DNA of 64,000 nt from Rusavskia elegans (GCA_011316305.1 SAUG01000171.1:1-64000), one strand, 5' to 3'. Counted from the first letter of the stretch, positions 1 through 13,822 are shown. Program-made: numbers and translations. The notes: generated by a model not told the origin, from the letters alone.

Positions 1-435
1 TTTTTTTTTTTTTTAAGTTTCTAACTGTCTATTATACGCTGTTGTATTACTTATTATAGATTTTACTAATATATCTAATATCGAATAGAAATTATATCTA
101 TTTTTATAGTCGTTATTCTCGCGATTTATTTGAAATATATAAGGTTTTTCCGGATATTAATATTTATAGAAAATATACGAAGTCGAAAAATTCTTATAAT
201 ATCTTTATATTTAAAAAAATCTATAAAATTTAACTTTTTTTCGTATTAGTATTACTATTAACTTCACTATAGAAAAACGTTTCGAAGTTAAAAATACTAA
301 ATTTTATATCGAAATTAAAAATACTATATCAAAATATTTAGATATAAATAAAAAAATGTAATCGTTATATTTATATTAATAGGAAAATCGTAATAATTTA
401 TTTACTCGCGAGTTAAATTTTCGCTATTTACTTAT
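1..435. other. RIP-degraded AT-rich DNA, no gene
   Basis: This is AT-rich sequence with a 14-base T run at the window edge. CA and TG dinucleotides are almost missing while TA is very frequent, the signature of RIP-mutated repeat DNA. No reading frame, RNA gene or clear repeat boundary was recognised. Confidence 0.7.
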
Positions 436-1005
436 CAGCATTTTCCAAAACCGGTTTGAAGCCGGTTTCAGCCGTTTCAGCCGTCTCAGCCGGTTCTTAG
501 CCGGTCTCGGGTATACCCGAAGCTGCGTGGCTACGCGGCTGAGACGGCTAAGACGGCTAAGCGGCTAAAACGGCTAAGAAGATTTAGAAATTCGATTTTA
601 AACTCGTTTAAATCCTTATTAGTAGTTAGTAGGCCTATATACGCCTATATATAATACTAGGCTAGCTTCGTCTAGATCGAAAATATTAGGTTTCCTTATT
701 AGAATCTAACTAGATTAGGTTTTGTATAGCTTATTAAATAGATATTCGATTTCCGTTATTTCCGCTTTTAGCGGCGGCTGTTAAACCTTATTTTCGAGTT
801 AGATTATATAGGTTTATTTTTAGCTTATATATAGATTCTATTTTAGGCTATTTACTAAGCAGATATTTATACTATAGATACTATTAGAGCTTTAATCTAT
901 CGAAAATCTACTTTTTAGATTTTTAGATTATTTAGATTTTTAGATTATTTAGATTAAGATAGCTATTAGCCGGTTTAATCTAAAAATCTATTTTAGAATT
1001 CGCTA
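436..1005 (+). repeat. R1 interspersed element, copy 1 (best preserved)
   Basis: This is a ~570 bp non-coding repeat that begins CAGCATTTTCCAAAACCGG and ends near TTCGCTA (originally probably CGCTG). The first 140 bases hold short tandem motifs of the type AGCCGTTTC/AGCCGTCTC, and their complements follow on the other side of GGGTATACCC. A mid section contains repeated TTTAGATTATT units near the far end. Related copies lie at 2216-2823, 9711-10319, 36000-36614, 36730-37344 and, split by a later insertion, 54470-58414. No reading frame is present, so it is probably a non-autonomous DNA element. This copy keeps more CA/TG than the others and is the least RIP-mutated. Confidence 0.75.
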
Positions 1006-2215
1006 ATAATAGTTCGTTAGATAAGATTTATAGCGTAGTTAAATATTTTTATTTAATTCTTTTTTTTTATTCGATTATAAATAATCTACTATATTTATAT
1101 ACTATATATTAAATCCTTTATCGATATAATAAATATTTATAAATATCTATTATTTTTACTATAGCTATCTACTATACTATAAAGGTTTTATCTATAATAA
1201 TCGCTTCGGTTTATTTATTATATATTTTATATTTAAATATTATATTTAATTTTTAATATATTTTCTTATCTATATAGCTTTAAAAAGATTACTAGCTACT
1301 ATAATTCGAAGTTTAACCCGGTTAATTAAATTAAAAAAAAGTAAAAAGATCGGATAATATATTTTAAAAATAATAAAAAAATAATCTTTATTAAAGTCGA
1401 AATAAATTATTTTAGTTATAACGGAATAGTTATTATTTACGTAGGTAAATATAATTATTATAAATATAAAAAGATATAATTATCTAATTTAGCTTATAGC
1501 TATAGCTATTATAGAAATATATATATATAAAAAAGATTTTAATAAATTATAGTATTTATAAAGGATTTATATTACTAATAAAAAAAACGATAACTATAAA
1601 ATATATTTAATTATAAATATTTCTATATTAAATTATCGATAGATAAATATACTATATTACTAGATAAATTTATCTAATAATTTTAAAAATCGTTAATTAT
1701 ATTAATTAAATTAGAATATAAATTCTACTATCGTATACTCGATACCGATATATTAATATTTAGATTTTATTAAACTATTAAATTATCGAGTATTAAAATT
1801 AAAATAAATTAACTAAATTATAATTACTAAATCTATTTAATTTCGGCGTATTTAAAATATAAAACTTTTATATTAAATTTAAAATTAATAGATTCTAAAA
1901 TTCGAAGTCTATTATAGTAGATAGACTAGCGAAAATTCGATCGATATAAATAAATATAGACTAGCTATTAAATCGAATTTTAAATCCGAATTAAAAGAAT
2001 TAATCTGATTTAAATTAATTTCGATTTTTCTAAATATTAAACCGATAGGTTTTCAGTTCCTAGTTTATAATTTAATTCGATTAAAATAATCTATTAAATT
2101 AATATAATTTAGATAATTCTAGTATAACTCTAATATAAAAGTTATATATATAAATTTAAAAAATTTTAAATAATTAATTATACTAGCTAGAAAGATTCTA
2201 GTTAGACTAAATTAT
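1006..2215. repeat. RIP-degraded DNA including an R3-type remnant
   Basis: No gene is visible. From about 1300 to 1810 the sequence resembles parts of the R3 family seen at 44200-44700 and 59154-60153. The shared features are a block built on TAGCTATAGCTATTA and a final segment with TTATCGAGTATTAAAATT, equivalent to the better preserved GACCGGGTACTAAAA of the 59-60 kb copy. The rest is uniform AT-rich sequence. Confidence 0.5.
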
Positions 2216-2823
2216 TAGTATTTTCTAAAACCGGCTTAAAGCCGGTTTTAGCCGTTTTAGCCGTTTTAGCCGATTCTTAGCCGATACGGTTAAAAGCAGT
2301 TTATAAACGGCTTATTAGCCGGTTTCGGGTATACCCGAAGCTATATAGCTATACGGCTAAAACGGCTAAAATAGTTAAACGGCTAAAATAGCTAAAAAAA
2401 TTTAGAGATTTAATTTTAAACTCGTTTAAATCCTTATTAGTAGTTAATAGACCTATATACGCCTGTATATAATATTAGGCTAGCTTCGTCTAAATCGAAA
2501 ATATTAGGTTTCCTTACTAGAATCTAACTAGATAAAGTCTAGCGTAGTTTATTAAATAGATATTCGATTTCTATTATTCCCGCTTTTAGCGGCGGCCGCT
2601 AAACCTTAATTTTAAGTTAGATTATATAGATTTATTTTTAGCTTATATATAGATTCTATTTTAGGCTACTTACTAAATAGATATTCGTACTATAGATACT
2701 ATTAGAACTCTAATCTATCGAAAATCTACTTTTTAGATTTTTAGATTATTTGGATTTTTAGATTATTTAGATTAAGATAGCTGTCAACCGGTCTAATCTG
2801 AAAATCCATTTTAGGATTCGCTA
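2216..2823 (+). repeat. R1 interspersed element, copy 2
   Basis: This is a second full-length R1 copy in the same orientation as copy 1. It starts TAGTATTTTCTAAAACCGG (CAG converted to TAG) and ends CGCTA. It includes a segment with GCCGATACGGTTAAAAGC that is absent from copy 1, which makes it slightly longer. Most differences from copy 1 are C-to-T or G-to-A, as expected from RIP. Confidence 0.75.
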
Positions 2824-3167
2824 ATAATATATTGCCTAAATAAATTACTTTTATATATAATTGATAAAATATTTATATATTTATAATATTATATTTAATT
2901 TTACTATTTCGGTAAAGGTTTCCGTCGATATATCAAAATTCCGACCCGAGTTTTAACAAGTCGATTCGATACGACTTATTAAATAATATAGGTCGATTTC
3001 TTAAATTAAAACTAAAAATCGAGTCGGATTATAAAATAGAAATTAATAAAGTTTCGATTTAATCTATTATACTTTCTATATATAATATAATACTGAAATT
3101 ATTATAGTATAATATTATAATTAATATAATAAATAGTTAATTAATTAATTTTATCTATAGATAATAT
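2824..3167. other. AT-rich DNA with an R4-type GC-richer patch
   Basis: No gene is visible. Bases 2900-3060 contain a slightly GC-richer degenerate patch (GACCCGAG, CGATTCGATACG and GAGTCGGAT-type words). It resembles patches at 6600-6910, 12480-12660, 12840-13140 and 49310-49690. The five bases directly before 3168 (AATAT) form the left target duplication of the next element. Confidence 0.5.
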
Positions 3168-3578
3168 TGTAACGTCTCTGTATATCAGAGGGCGTTATAT
3201 TCGAGCCTAGCTATAGCCGTAGACGTAGTCCGAGCTACTAAATAGTAAGGGAGTCCTAGTATAGATTATTATAACTAATTCTATATACCTATAGAGGTAC
3301 GGTTACGATATTATATAGTATTTTTATTATAAAGTTAATTAAAAAGAGAATAGTAGAAACGTATTTAATAATTATATTAATAACTAATAAAAGAAATTAT
3401 TTATAGGAATAATAAAAAATATATATAGTAAAAGTAGCTATAAAGGCCGATAGGTAGCCGTCTACTAAAAGTCCTATTAGAAAGAACGGCTATAATAGCT
3501 ATAGGCGGCTATAGATAATTAGGCTCGTTTATCTAACTAATTTTTCTAGGGAACCTCTATAGAATTATAGATATAATA
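3168..3578 (-). repeat. 3' LTR of E1
   Basis: It starts TGTAACGTCTCTGTATATC on the plus strand and ends in a degraded form of GTGGACGTAACA (ATAGATATAATA). It is direct-repeat related to 6104-6513. Confidence 0.85.
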
Positions 3579-6103
3579 TAGCCCCTCCTATTTTACTTTT
3601 TATCTAGCGTAAAATCCGTCTATAGAATATAAAAAAGGTTTCCTTCCTTCTTTTCTCTTTTTTTTATTAATATCTCTGCTATACGTTTTTAAAAGGAAAA
3701 CCGACTAAAATTATTTTACTATATCTAATTAAAAGAGGTTATAATACCTTTTTTTTATTCTTTATATATCTATAATCCTAAAAAAAAATATAAAGTCGAG
3801 GTTAGTAGTAATACTTATAGTAAATATACTCGGATTTAGAAATTCTACGATCTTTTAATATCTAATACTACCTATATATTAAGTTTTTTTCTATTTCTAT
3901 ATTTTTATTAATTTCGTATAGAGAAACGTCTTAAAAATAAAAAGAATAAACTTCGGTCTAATATCGCGGGTATTTTTAATAAATATTTTAAAACTCGCTA
4001 TTATATCGAGTCTTTCCTTAATTCCGAGAAGGAAATTTATAATAAATATTTAGTCTAGAAGTTAAATCTCCGCCGATTTTTTAGTAAATAAAAGTATTTT
4101 ATTATTTATTATCGCGTTTTAGATAAATATAAAAGTAATTTTATTATTTAGAAATAACGCGTACTTTTTTATTTCGATAAATTTAATAATCCGGTTATAT
4201 TTTATTCTTCCGTTAGTTTTATACTAGCCGTGTAAAAGGTATTTATTAAATTAATACCTATAATTAATTCGGATAATCTAGATCGGTTTTTAAAGAAAAT
4301 TAACTTCTTTTAACTTTTAGAAATTACAGGTTTATAAAAAAGGTCTAATAAAAAACTTTTTTTCCGCTATCTTTAACGTCTAAATTATATATCTATATTA
4401 TAAGTTACTTTAGATTCTTCTAATAGTCTAGCTAAATTCTATTCTTTAGTTACTATTTTATTCTATAATAATAAAAATAGGTACCAGTCGAATTCGTTGT
4501 TTTTTAGTAAAATATTTAGTATTAAGTCTAGTATTCCTTTATTTTAATCTATTCGATTTAGTTTATAGTATTCGATTTTATCTATAGCTTTAAATATACT
4601 TTAATAAATTTTTCTAATATAGTTTATCTAAAACTATTAAATTATTTTTTTACTTTTATTATATTTTTTACTAAATTATTAAAAGAGATAATAGTATCCT
4701 TTCTAAACCTTTATTTTCTAAACTTTTCCGCCTTCTTTAAATTCTTTATCTAAGTCTTTAATCTCCTAGTAATTTTTTATTAAAACGACGTCTATTTCTT
4801 TATATAAGAGGTTTTTATAGGCTAGAAGATATATTATTTATAGTTCTATTTTCTTACCGATAGTACTTTCCTCTATTAATTTTCCTAAAATTAATTTTTT
4901 CTACTTATTTCCTAAGATAATCTAATTTCTCTAACTATTAATTATAATAAAACTTATTATTCTAATTAATTAATACTTTATTTTAACTTTAATATCGGGA
5001 ATTCTATTATCTTTTATTATTTATCTATAGAAATATCCTTTAATCCTATTATAGAATCTCTTTATAACTTTATTATCTTCCTCTCTATTTACGAAAGTAA
5101 TTATTTATTAATCTCCGATTTTAACTTTAAGCGCTACTATAAGGGGTTTTTCGATTTTATATAGTTTAAAATCGATTATTAGCTTCGTTTTTTATATTTT
5201 CCTTAGTTCTTTAAAGTATAATTCTATTCCTTCTTTATCCGATAGATAGATAGGATAAATATTATTATAATAGACTAACCAGCTTTCTACTATATATTTA
5301 TCGGATAATTCCTCTATTATTTTAAAAAAATATTTAGTTATTTCGGTTACCTCTTTAGTTAGATAATTCTTTTTAAAATATCCTATTTTTCTATATAAAT
5401 AATAAGCTTTAGTTTACAATCCTCTAGTTTCGGTAGTATCGAGTTCTATTAGGTCTTTTCTAGGCTTTTTTTTAGCGGGTCCTATCTTACTAAACGCCTA
5501 TTTATCTAAGTATATTTTATACTATCTAGTATCGATCTTTATTATAAACTCGATAAATTCTACTAGTATATCTAGTTCTTTAATTACTACTATAGCTTCC
5601 TTAATCTTTATCTAGAATCTTTTATAGAAATAAACTTTTAAAGCTAAATCTTTCTAGTCTATCTTATAAACTAATATTCTAAACTAAATAATATAGATAG
5701 CTATCGATTTCTACTATTTTAGAACTATTAGTTTTCTACCTATTATCTTATCCTTATTATTATTTCTAAAGGCTTCTTTTATAGCCGTAATAAAATTACC
5801 AAAAGTATAAAAAATCTATACTATTTTATTTTCTTTCTATTTTTCCGGATTATCGAGATAATTTTCTACTCGAGGCTATATTTAATTAAAGGCAGCCTTT
5901 TCTAGATATAATATTATAAATAGAACTTTAATTATTTTATTTAGAAACTAGTTTATATATAATATAAAATAGATACTTATCTAAATAATCTATAGTTTTA
6001 AAAATCCTTTATCTTTTTTATAGATATTTAGTATTACTACTTTAATAGTATCGCTTCGATCTATAGGTCGAGATAACGAGACTAATATAGTAAATTATTA
6101 AAA

Positions 6104-6513
6104 TATAACGTCCCTATATATTAGAGGGCGTTATATTTAAGTCTAGCTATAGCCGTAGATATAGTCCGAGCTATTAAATAGTAAAGGAATTCTAGTATAG
6201 GTTATCGTAACTAATCCTATATACCCGTAGAAATATAATTACGATATTATAAGGTATCTTTATTATAAAGTAATTAAAAAGAAAATAGTAGAAACGTATT
6301 TAATAATTATATTAACGACTAATAAAAGAAACTATCTATAGAAATAATAAGCGATATATATAGTAAAAGTAACTATAAAAGCCGATAGGTAGCCGTCTAC
6401 TAAAAGTCCCGTTAGAAGGGGCGGCTATAGCGGCTATAGGCGGCTATAGATAATTAGGTTCGTTTATCTAATCAATCCTTCCAAAGAACCTCTGTGGAAT
6501 CGTGGACGTAACA
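6104..6513 (-). repeat. 5' LTR of E1, outer end unmutated
   Basis: This is a 410-bp LTR. Its outer end (about 6475-6513, ending GTGGACGTAACA) still has normal CA/TG content, while the inner part is RIP-like. The first bases have changed TG to TA. Confidence 0.85.
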
Positions 6514-9500
6514 AATATATATAGATAATATATTTTCTTTTCTAAACTAATTTTTAATAGGTAGATATTACTTTTATATTAGAGTTATACTTCTATACTA
6601 GGTTTTAGGAGTTTTAGCGAGTTAAATCCGGAAACCCGGATTCGATCCGGAACCGAATCGGTTTAGTATCTAGAAAAATCGGAACCGACTCGGTTCGAAT
6701 CCGGGATACGAACCCGGGTTCGAAACCTGACCCGACGGCCAGTTTAATTATACTGTTAATAAAGGTTTAGCGGGTTTCTATCGGATTTTCGGATTTAACT
6801 CGAAATCGACTATTTAGTAAATCGAACCGGTTCGATCCGTTAAAAAATCGAGTCGGATTATAGATACCGACAGGAACCCGTGCCGAAATAGCCAATCTAA
6901 TTAAATAACTCGAATTTAACGATTTTAAATTCTATATTTTTAAATTAGAAAAATATTATAAAGTTATAGATAAAAAACTCTATTGACGATTGTTTGAAAA
7001 GAAATATCAAAAATCCGGATCAAATAAAATTTAATTTAGAAAAATATTATATAGTTATTGATAAAAAATTCTTCTAGCGATTGTTGTAAAAGAAATATGA
7101 AAAATCCGAGTCAAATATTAATAGATATTCTGTATATATTAGCCTGCAGCCTAGACTGTTACGAAAAATACGTACGTCAAATAAAATAGTAAATATTAGT
7201 AAAAAAAAAAGAAAAAAAGCGCCTATAAAGTATATATATCTATATACTAAAGTTTCAATATATAAAATTTTATATAAAATAAAGAAATTTATACTACGAA
7301 TAAATTATAAATTAAATTCGAAAAAATTATATAAAGTTCTATAGTTTAAATTAATTAAATTTACATTCGAGGATTTATATCGTATATCTTACGATTAGAT
7401 ATTAATGTTATAATATATATAAAATCGACGGTTAATCAAATTTTATATAAATTACAAAATAAAGAATATATATATTATATTATTTATATTTATTTTCGTT
7501 TAGATAAATATATTTACTAATTAAATATTAATATTAAATCGGATTCGTTTTTTTATATTAATTGACAGTTTATTAGTAATATAAAGGTTCAATATATAAA
7601 AAAAAAATTTTAATCTATAATAAAATTTCTAGAAATACTTCTGTTAAATCTTTTTCAATGAATGATTTTTTTTTAAATTTTTTAGAACAAACTTTAGCTA
7701 TTTATTATTGATTAATCTAATGTTAAACTTTTAGCGATATTAAATTTTATTATTTTACTTTTATTAAAACGTATAGAAATTTTCGAAGTAAAATTGATAA
7801 ATTTATTATTTTAAAATACTTTATTAATTATCTAAAATCTATTATCTAATTTATTTTCCAATATCATTGCGTTATATAATAGTAGAATATTTAATCCGTT
7901 TATCTCTTAAATATTATAAATATTATAATAAAATTTGATAAAGTTAATATTAAATATTATAGTAACCGAAATAATATTGTTTCTATTTTAATGAATAAAT
8001 AATTTTATATCGTCGAATTTAATTCTATAGATTTTAGTAGTCGAAACGATCGAAGTAACTATAATCGAAATCGAAATAATTAAAAAAGAAAAAATAGACG
8101 AAAGAAATCTAAAAGAACTATTAAATAATTAGTATATATAAAGTTTGACTAATATAAATATAATTATTAAAGCGATTATATCTCGAGATATATTTTCGAA
8201 AGTTAAATTTTTTCTAAAAAAATCTATCGACAACTATTAATATTAGACGAATAAAATATTGATAGTATCCTATAATCAAATATATATATAATGTTAGTAA
8301 AAAGCTTTTATATTAAAAATAATAGCTCGATCTAGTTAAAATAAAAATTAGAGAATTAGAGATAAATTTCAAGAAAACGTTAAAAGAATTTCTAACTGCT
8401 TTCCACGAGATAATACCGTCGTTTAAAAATATAGAAACTAGTAAGTAATCTTTTTTATTAAGTTGGATATCGAGATTTAATAGATAGATATATTTTAACC
8501 TAGAAATTAGTAGAAATTATTTCGTTATCTTTATCAATTGAAATTTTACTAACGATGTTATCGCTAGATATATTATTAATCTCTTAGATCTAACGTTTTA
8601 ATAGTTTTTAGATACGATATAGTTCGAAGATAATAGATTATAAATATTTAGAATATAATAGAATTTATTAACTATTAAATTTTATATAGTAATTGATATA
8701 GATTTCATTTTTACTTTTAGAAATGATTTCTAAATATAAAATATTTCTGATATATTATTTTTAAATTTTAAACTAAAAGATAGAATTATATAAGTTATAT
8801 TCCGGCTATTTAACCTCTTTATTCCATTTATTATCTATAGTTTTTTTAAATTGCTTCGATTGAATTTTCTAAAATCAATTTTAGAAAAATTGAATAATTT
8901 ATTAAAAAAGTTATATAAATCTTTCCATATATTAAAATAAACCAATTTACCTTTTTAATATATTTCTAATTGAAAATATATTGAATTTAAATATATATAT
9001 TTTGTCGGCTTTATATACGATAACGAATATTATATTCCACGTTTTAAATGACTTTTATAGCTAAAGATATAGATTTCGTTTGACGAAATTTATAGCGTAA
9101 TTAATTATTTTCATTTATCTATAAATATTTCGCTATTTCTTTTTTCGATATTATCAATAATTATTGTTATTTTTTTATCGATAAAAGAATATATTATATT
9201 GCTGAACAAATTTAAATGAAAATTTGTAAGAGAATATTATTTACGTTAATTAAATTGGAATATAAATTCTATTATCGTTTTTTCGATATTGGTATACTAA
9301 CGCTTGATTTATTTACCGAACCATTGATTTACCGGATACTAAAATCAAAATAAATTAACTAAATAAATATCTATTATTACTATTACATTTAATAACTATA
9401 CTGCGAAATGAATATCTAAAGTTATTATTTCGGCTGTATTTATTATATAATCTAGTTTAAACGTTCTATTATATTATTAAAATAGTTTTTTGCCCGAATA

Positions 9501-9710
9501 GTTCAACAAAATCGCTAGCTACGCTAGCTATTGTAGCTAGAATAGATTGGCCGCCGGATCCGACTAGAATTAGATTAAAAAATAGTCCGATCCGACTTAA
9601 ATCGAATTAATTTATTTTAAAATTTAATCCGATTCGGTTTCGAATCGAATCTAGAAACTCGGGTTTAATCCGTTAAAACCACTAAAACCTCTTTTTCTAT
9701 ATTATAACAT
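6514..9710. other. RIP-degraded repeat DNA with R4 and R3 remnants
   Basis: No gene is supported. Bases 6600-6910 form an R4 patch rich in CGGATTCGATCCGG and CGGGTTCGAA-type words. Bases 7125-7200 (AGCCTGCAGCCTAGACTG and CGTACGTC) match the R3 copy at 59815-59900. Around 9000-9360 another R3-type segment ends ACCGGATACTAAAATC. Bases 9530-9700 are again R4-like. The remaining ~2 kb is uniform AT-rich sequence with stops in all frames. Confidence 0.5.
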
Positions 9711-10319
9711 CAGCGGATCCTAAAATGGATTTTCAGATTAGACCGGCTGATAGCTATTTTAATCCAAATAATCTAATTAATCTAAATAATCCAAAAATCC
9801 AAAAAGTAGATTTTCGATAGATTAGAGCTCTAATAGTATCTATAGTATAAATATCTGCTTAGTAAGCAACCTAAAATAGAGTCTATATATAAGCTAAAAA
9901 TAAATCTATATAATCTAACTCGAAAATAAAGTTTAGTAGCCGCCGCTAAAAGCGGGAATAACGGAAGTCAAATATCTATTTAATAAACTATACTAGACCT
10001 AATCTAGTTAGATTCTAATAAAGAAACCTAATATTTTCGATCTAGATAAAGCTAGCCTAGCGTTATATATAGGCGTATATAGGTCTACTAACTACTAATA
10101 AGGACTTAAACGAGTTTAAAATCGAATCTCTAAATCTCTTTAGCCGTCTTAGCCGTTTAGCCGTCTTAACCGTTTTAGCTATATAGCTACGCAGCTTTAA
10201 GTATACCCGAAACCGGCTAATAAGCCGTTTATAAGCCGCTTTTAGCCGTACCGGCTGAGAACCGGCTAAGACGACTAAAACAGCTAAGATCGGCTTTAAG
10301 CCGGTTTTAGAAAATACTG
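9711..10319 (-). repeat. R1 interspersed element, copy 3
   Basis: This is an R1 copy in inverted orientation. It starts CAGCGGATCCTAAAATGG and ends GGTTTTAGAAAATACTG. The termini CAG and CTG are both intact here, which defines the element ends. It contains the GGCTAATAAGCCGTTTATAAG segment shared with copies 2, 4 and 5. Confidence 0.75.
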
Positions 10320-13300
10320 ATAAAATCTATTTGTTTTATCTATAATATAGTAATAGATCGAAGTAATAAATTTATCGAGATTTACTATTTTAAAATATAA
10401 AAAACTAGTTAGATAATTTAATAATCTTTTTTATATTTTTATTATTTTCGGTTTCGGCTTTTTTCTTTCTTTTTATATTCTTTTTTTTTCTATATTTTTA
10501 TCTTTATTTTTTTTTACTTCAATTAAAGTTAATTTTTTTTACTAAATTTTTATTATTTTTGAATTTAGTATTATCCTATTTAATATATAATCTTTATACT
10601 ATTTCGTCTTTATAATTAACTTTAATGATATATAAATATTTTCGTCTTTTTTTTTATATAGAGATTCGATAGCTACATTAGCTATATTACTATTATAGCT
10701 AATATTCTTAGAAAACTTCGATTATTTTTATAGAAATTCTAGTATTCTAGCGGTTTTAAATTATTTAAAGCCGCTATAATAGATTAGTTATTATTAGATA
10801 GACTATATAATTAGAACTATTTATTTTAGAATTATTCCGTCTATATTTTTAAAAGTTATAGTAGATTCGTAGAAATATTAGAAATAAATATTTATAAATT
10901 AGATAGTTCTATTTATATTTAATATATTTTTTCAATATATTACTATATTCCGTTCCTACTATATTTAGTTAATAATTATTATTTCCTTCCTTTTTATTTA
11001 ATGTATTTTATTATAGAGTTTAATCTCGTCGTATAATATTCTATATAGATCAATATCTAATATAACCTAAATATATTATAATATTACTATATAGTCTTTT
11101 ACTAATTCTATAATCTATATCCTCGTCTCTAGCGTTTTATTATAAAAGGATCTTTATATCTAGATCTATAGTTTTCTATATATTAGTTTCTTTTAATTTC
11201 TAGAAATATTTTAATATAGTAATACGATTTATATTTTGTTTTTTATAGAACGTATATCTAGACTCCGATTACTTTTTATTATATTCGCGGTCTACGATCG
11301 ATTTAAATCTTATAAATAATAATTTTAATTTAGATATCGCGGGATATTAGATCGTTTTAGAGATAATATACTAAAGTAATAAAAAAAATTTATAAAAGAG
11401 TTTATATAAAATAATAGCTAAAAATAAATCGAACTATATAGTAAAATACGTCAGAAGTTTATAAAAATATATAAACTCGTTTACTTTATCCGAAATTTAA
11501 TTAATAATTATATCAATTAACTAAATTCTACTTCCGATCATTTTTTAATTATTAACTAACTATTATTTTAAATTTCTAATATAATATATACTATATTATA
11601 CTAATTATTGCTCTCTTTATTAGATAGTAAGACTATAAATATAATACGTAGTAAACGAACTAGTAGTATAATAAAATAATATAATAAACTATATAATAGC
11701 GCTGAAAGATATTTTAATACGTAAAAATATTACGAACTTACCGATTTATAGAAGTTTAAAAAAGATTAGAAATAGTAGAATCGAATAAAGGAAAGAGAAA
11801 TCTACTAGTATAATAATAGAAATAATCTTCTAGAATAATATATTCTAAATAGTCCAGCTAATAATATATCGATAGAAATATAAATAAAAAGCTAATATCG
11901 TAGTTTTTCGAAATATCTATCTCTATTAGAAAGATTTCGAAAATCAAATTCTAAAAGTATTATTTACTATATTATATCGCGAAATCTTCGAAAATATCGC
12001 TATAGAAATTAGTTTAACAAAGATTATTAGAATATAAAATACGATATTAGCGGTTTTATAAAATTTTACAAAAATATATATTATTATTTATCTAGTAAAT
12101 AAATATAGCACTTTATTATAGTACTAGTTTATCTAGTATTTTTAAGATTATATAAAGATTATTCCAGTAGTAATTTACGCTAAATCAATTATTATCTAAT
12201 TTAAAGATTTTTAATTTATTATAAATCTAATAAAAAATTTAGAGATATAGCTAGAAAATAATAAACTTGTTAATCATCGAATTCTATATAGTTAAAAGAT
12301 TCGAGAAAGAAATATATAGTTAAAAATTTTTCTAAAAAAAACTAATATAGATTATAGCCGTTATATTAAATAATATTAAATAAAATATAATACCGTTTCA
12401 TATTAATTAAACCATTTATTATAACTAAAATAAAGGATTTAAAATAATAATCGTTTATAAAAGCTATAATATTAGACCATCTAATATAATTATAAATCGG
12501 ATCGGATCGGATTAGACTGATCGTCGGATCGGATTTTAATTCCGGATTAAAAAAACCGACTCGATCCGAATTAGTTTCGACTTTTCTAAATACCGAACCG
12601 ATAGATTTTCGATTTCTAGTTTATAATCTAATCCGATCTAAAAATATTACCGAATCTATATAATTTATATATATCGTACAATATTAAAATTATATTAAAT
12701 TTATAAATTAAAAAATTATAAATCTCCTATACTAGTTTCAAGGATTCTAGTTAGACTAAATATATTATCTAAATATATTATTTTTATAAATGAAAAATTA
12801 ATAAATTAATTATAATATTATACTATTAATAAAAATTTCGCAGATTCGTATCGAATTTTCGAATTCGATCCGGAATTAACCGTTTAGCGAGTCGAACCGG
12901 TTTAATCCGTTAAAAAATCGGGTCGGATTATAGATACCGATAGGAATTTATATCGAAATAGCCAGCTTAGATCGAATTTTTATTAGTTTCTATTTTATAA
13001 TTCAATTCGGCTTTCGGGTTTAATATTAAAAACCGACCCGAACTATTTAGTAGATCGGGTCGAACTAATTCGCTAAAACTCGAATCGAATTTTTAAAATA
13101 TCGATAGGAACCTGTACCGAAATAGCCAATCTAAACTAGAAACTTTATTCGATCGATTAAAAAAAAAAAAGCAAAAAAGTCGGATAGTACGTTTTAAAGA
13201 CGATAAAAAGAAAATTTTTATTATAATCTATATAGATTACTCAAGCTATAATAAAGTAGTCGACGTTCCTAAAAATAGATATATTTATTATAGAGAAGAA

Positions 13301-13381
13301 TACTATCGTCTAGTTCAGCTAATAGCTATAGCTATAACGGGAATATATACGTATATAAGATGTTTTAGTAAGTTATAATAC
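10320..13381. other. RIP-degraded repeat DNA
   Basis: No gene is supported. Two R4 patches (12480-12660 and 12840-13140) carry GATCGGATCGGATT- and CCGACTCGATCCGA-type words. From about 13140 to 13402 the sequence resembles the R3 copy at 44200-44450 (shared TAGTCGACG block and TACTTGCGAGGG end). The 10.3-12.5 kb part is AT-rich with no recognisable domain. Confidence 0.5.
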
Positions 13382-13651
13382 TTGCGAGGGTATAGTATTA
13401 TAGGGAGTCAGGAGTCAGAGAAATCAGTAGCCATTGGCAAACTAACCAACATACCAACCAGCGGTCTAGCCCGTTGCACCCATAATTACGCGAAAGCATT
13501 GAGAATGGATGACTCACGCCAGCAAGAGGCCGAGGTACAGCGGAAAGAAGCCAAACGCTTACGATCGCAGATAGCTGGTGGTGGTGGTGGGGGCTTGGAT
13601 GACGAGAGTGATGCTGCCTTCGAAAGGCTTGTCAAGATGGATCAACGATAG
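13382..13651 (+). pseudogene. possible gene fragment at the repeat/island boundary
   Basis: An 89-residue open frame whose first ~7 codons lie in the R3-type repeat and whose remainder lies in normal-composition DNA. The translation has a basic, Gln/Glu-rich stretch followed by six consecutive glycines and an acidic segment (LDDESDAAFERLVKMDQR) before the stop. It resembles the C-terminal tail of some longer protein rather than a complete one, because the repeat junction at about 13402 replaces whatever came upstream. No family was recognised. It may equally be a chance frame, since nothing else supports coding. If it was a gene, the repeat cut it. Confidence 0.25.
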
Positions 13652-13822
13652 CTTCTCATACGGATATGACTTGTTCGCCATGGAGACCCTTGGACACTTG
13701 TTTTCCCGGGCAAGAACTCATCATATCTGTCAGCAGCATGCTCCTGCATTGCTCATTCTCCAAAGCTTGATTACTTATTTTATCGCAAGATTTGTCCGAC
13801 CGATCATCTCACCGCAAGTGGT

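Larger units (their letters stand above)
3168..6513 (-). mobile_element. LTR retrotransposon E1 (gag-type), RIP-degraded
   Basis: This 3346-bp element is bounded by ~410-bp LTRs (3168-3578 and 6104-6513) and by a perfect 5-bp target duplication AATAT (3163-3167 and 6514-6518). It reads on the minus strand, with the 5' LTR at 6513. In the ~2.5 kb interior, around 5350-5420 on the minus strand, a frame reads YYLYRKIGYFKKNY. This is a CCHC zinc knuckle of gag type in which Cys codons have become Tyr codons by G-to-A change. The aspartic protease, reverse transcriptase and integrase motifs seen in elements A and B were not found here. Every frame is broken by stops. Matching duplications on both sides indicate one intact insertion that was later inactivated. 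Confidence 0.85.

Noticed and set aside
1..14. T run at the window start as a telomere or terminator
   Set aside because: It is a plain homopolymer without a TTAGGG-type repeat and is simply cut by the window edge.
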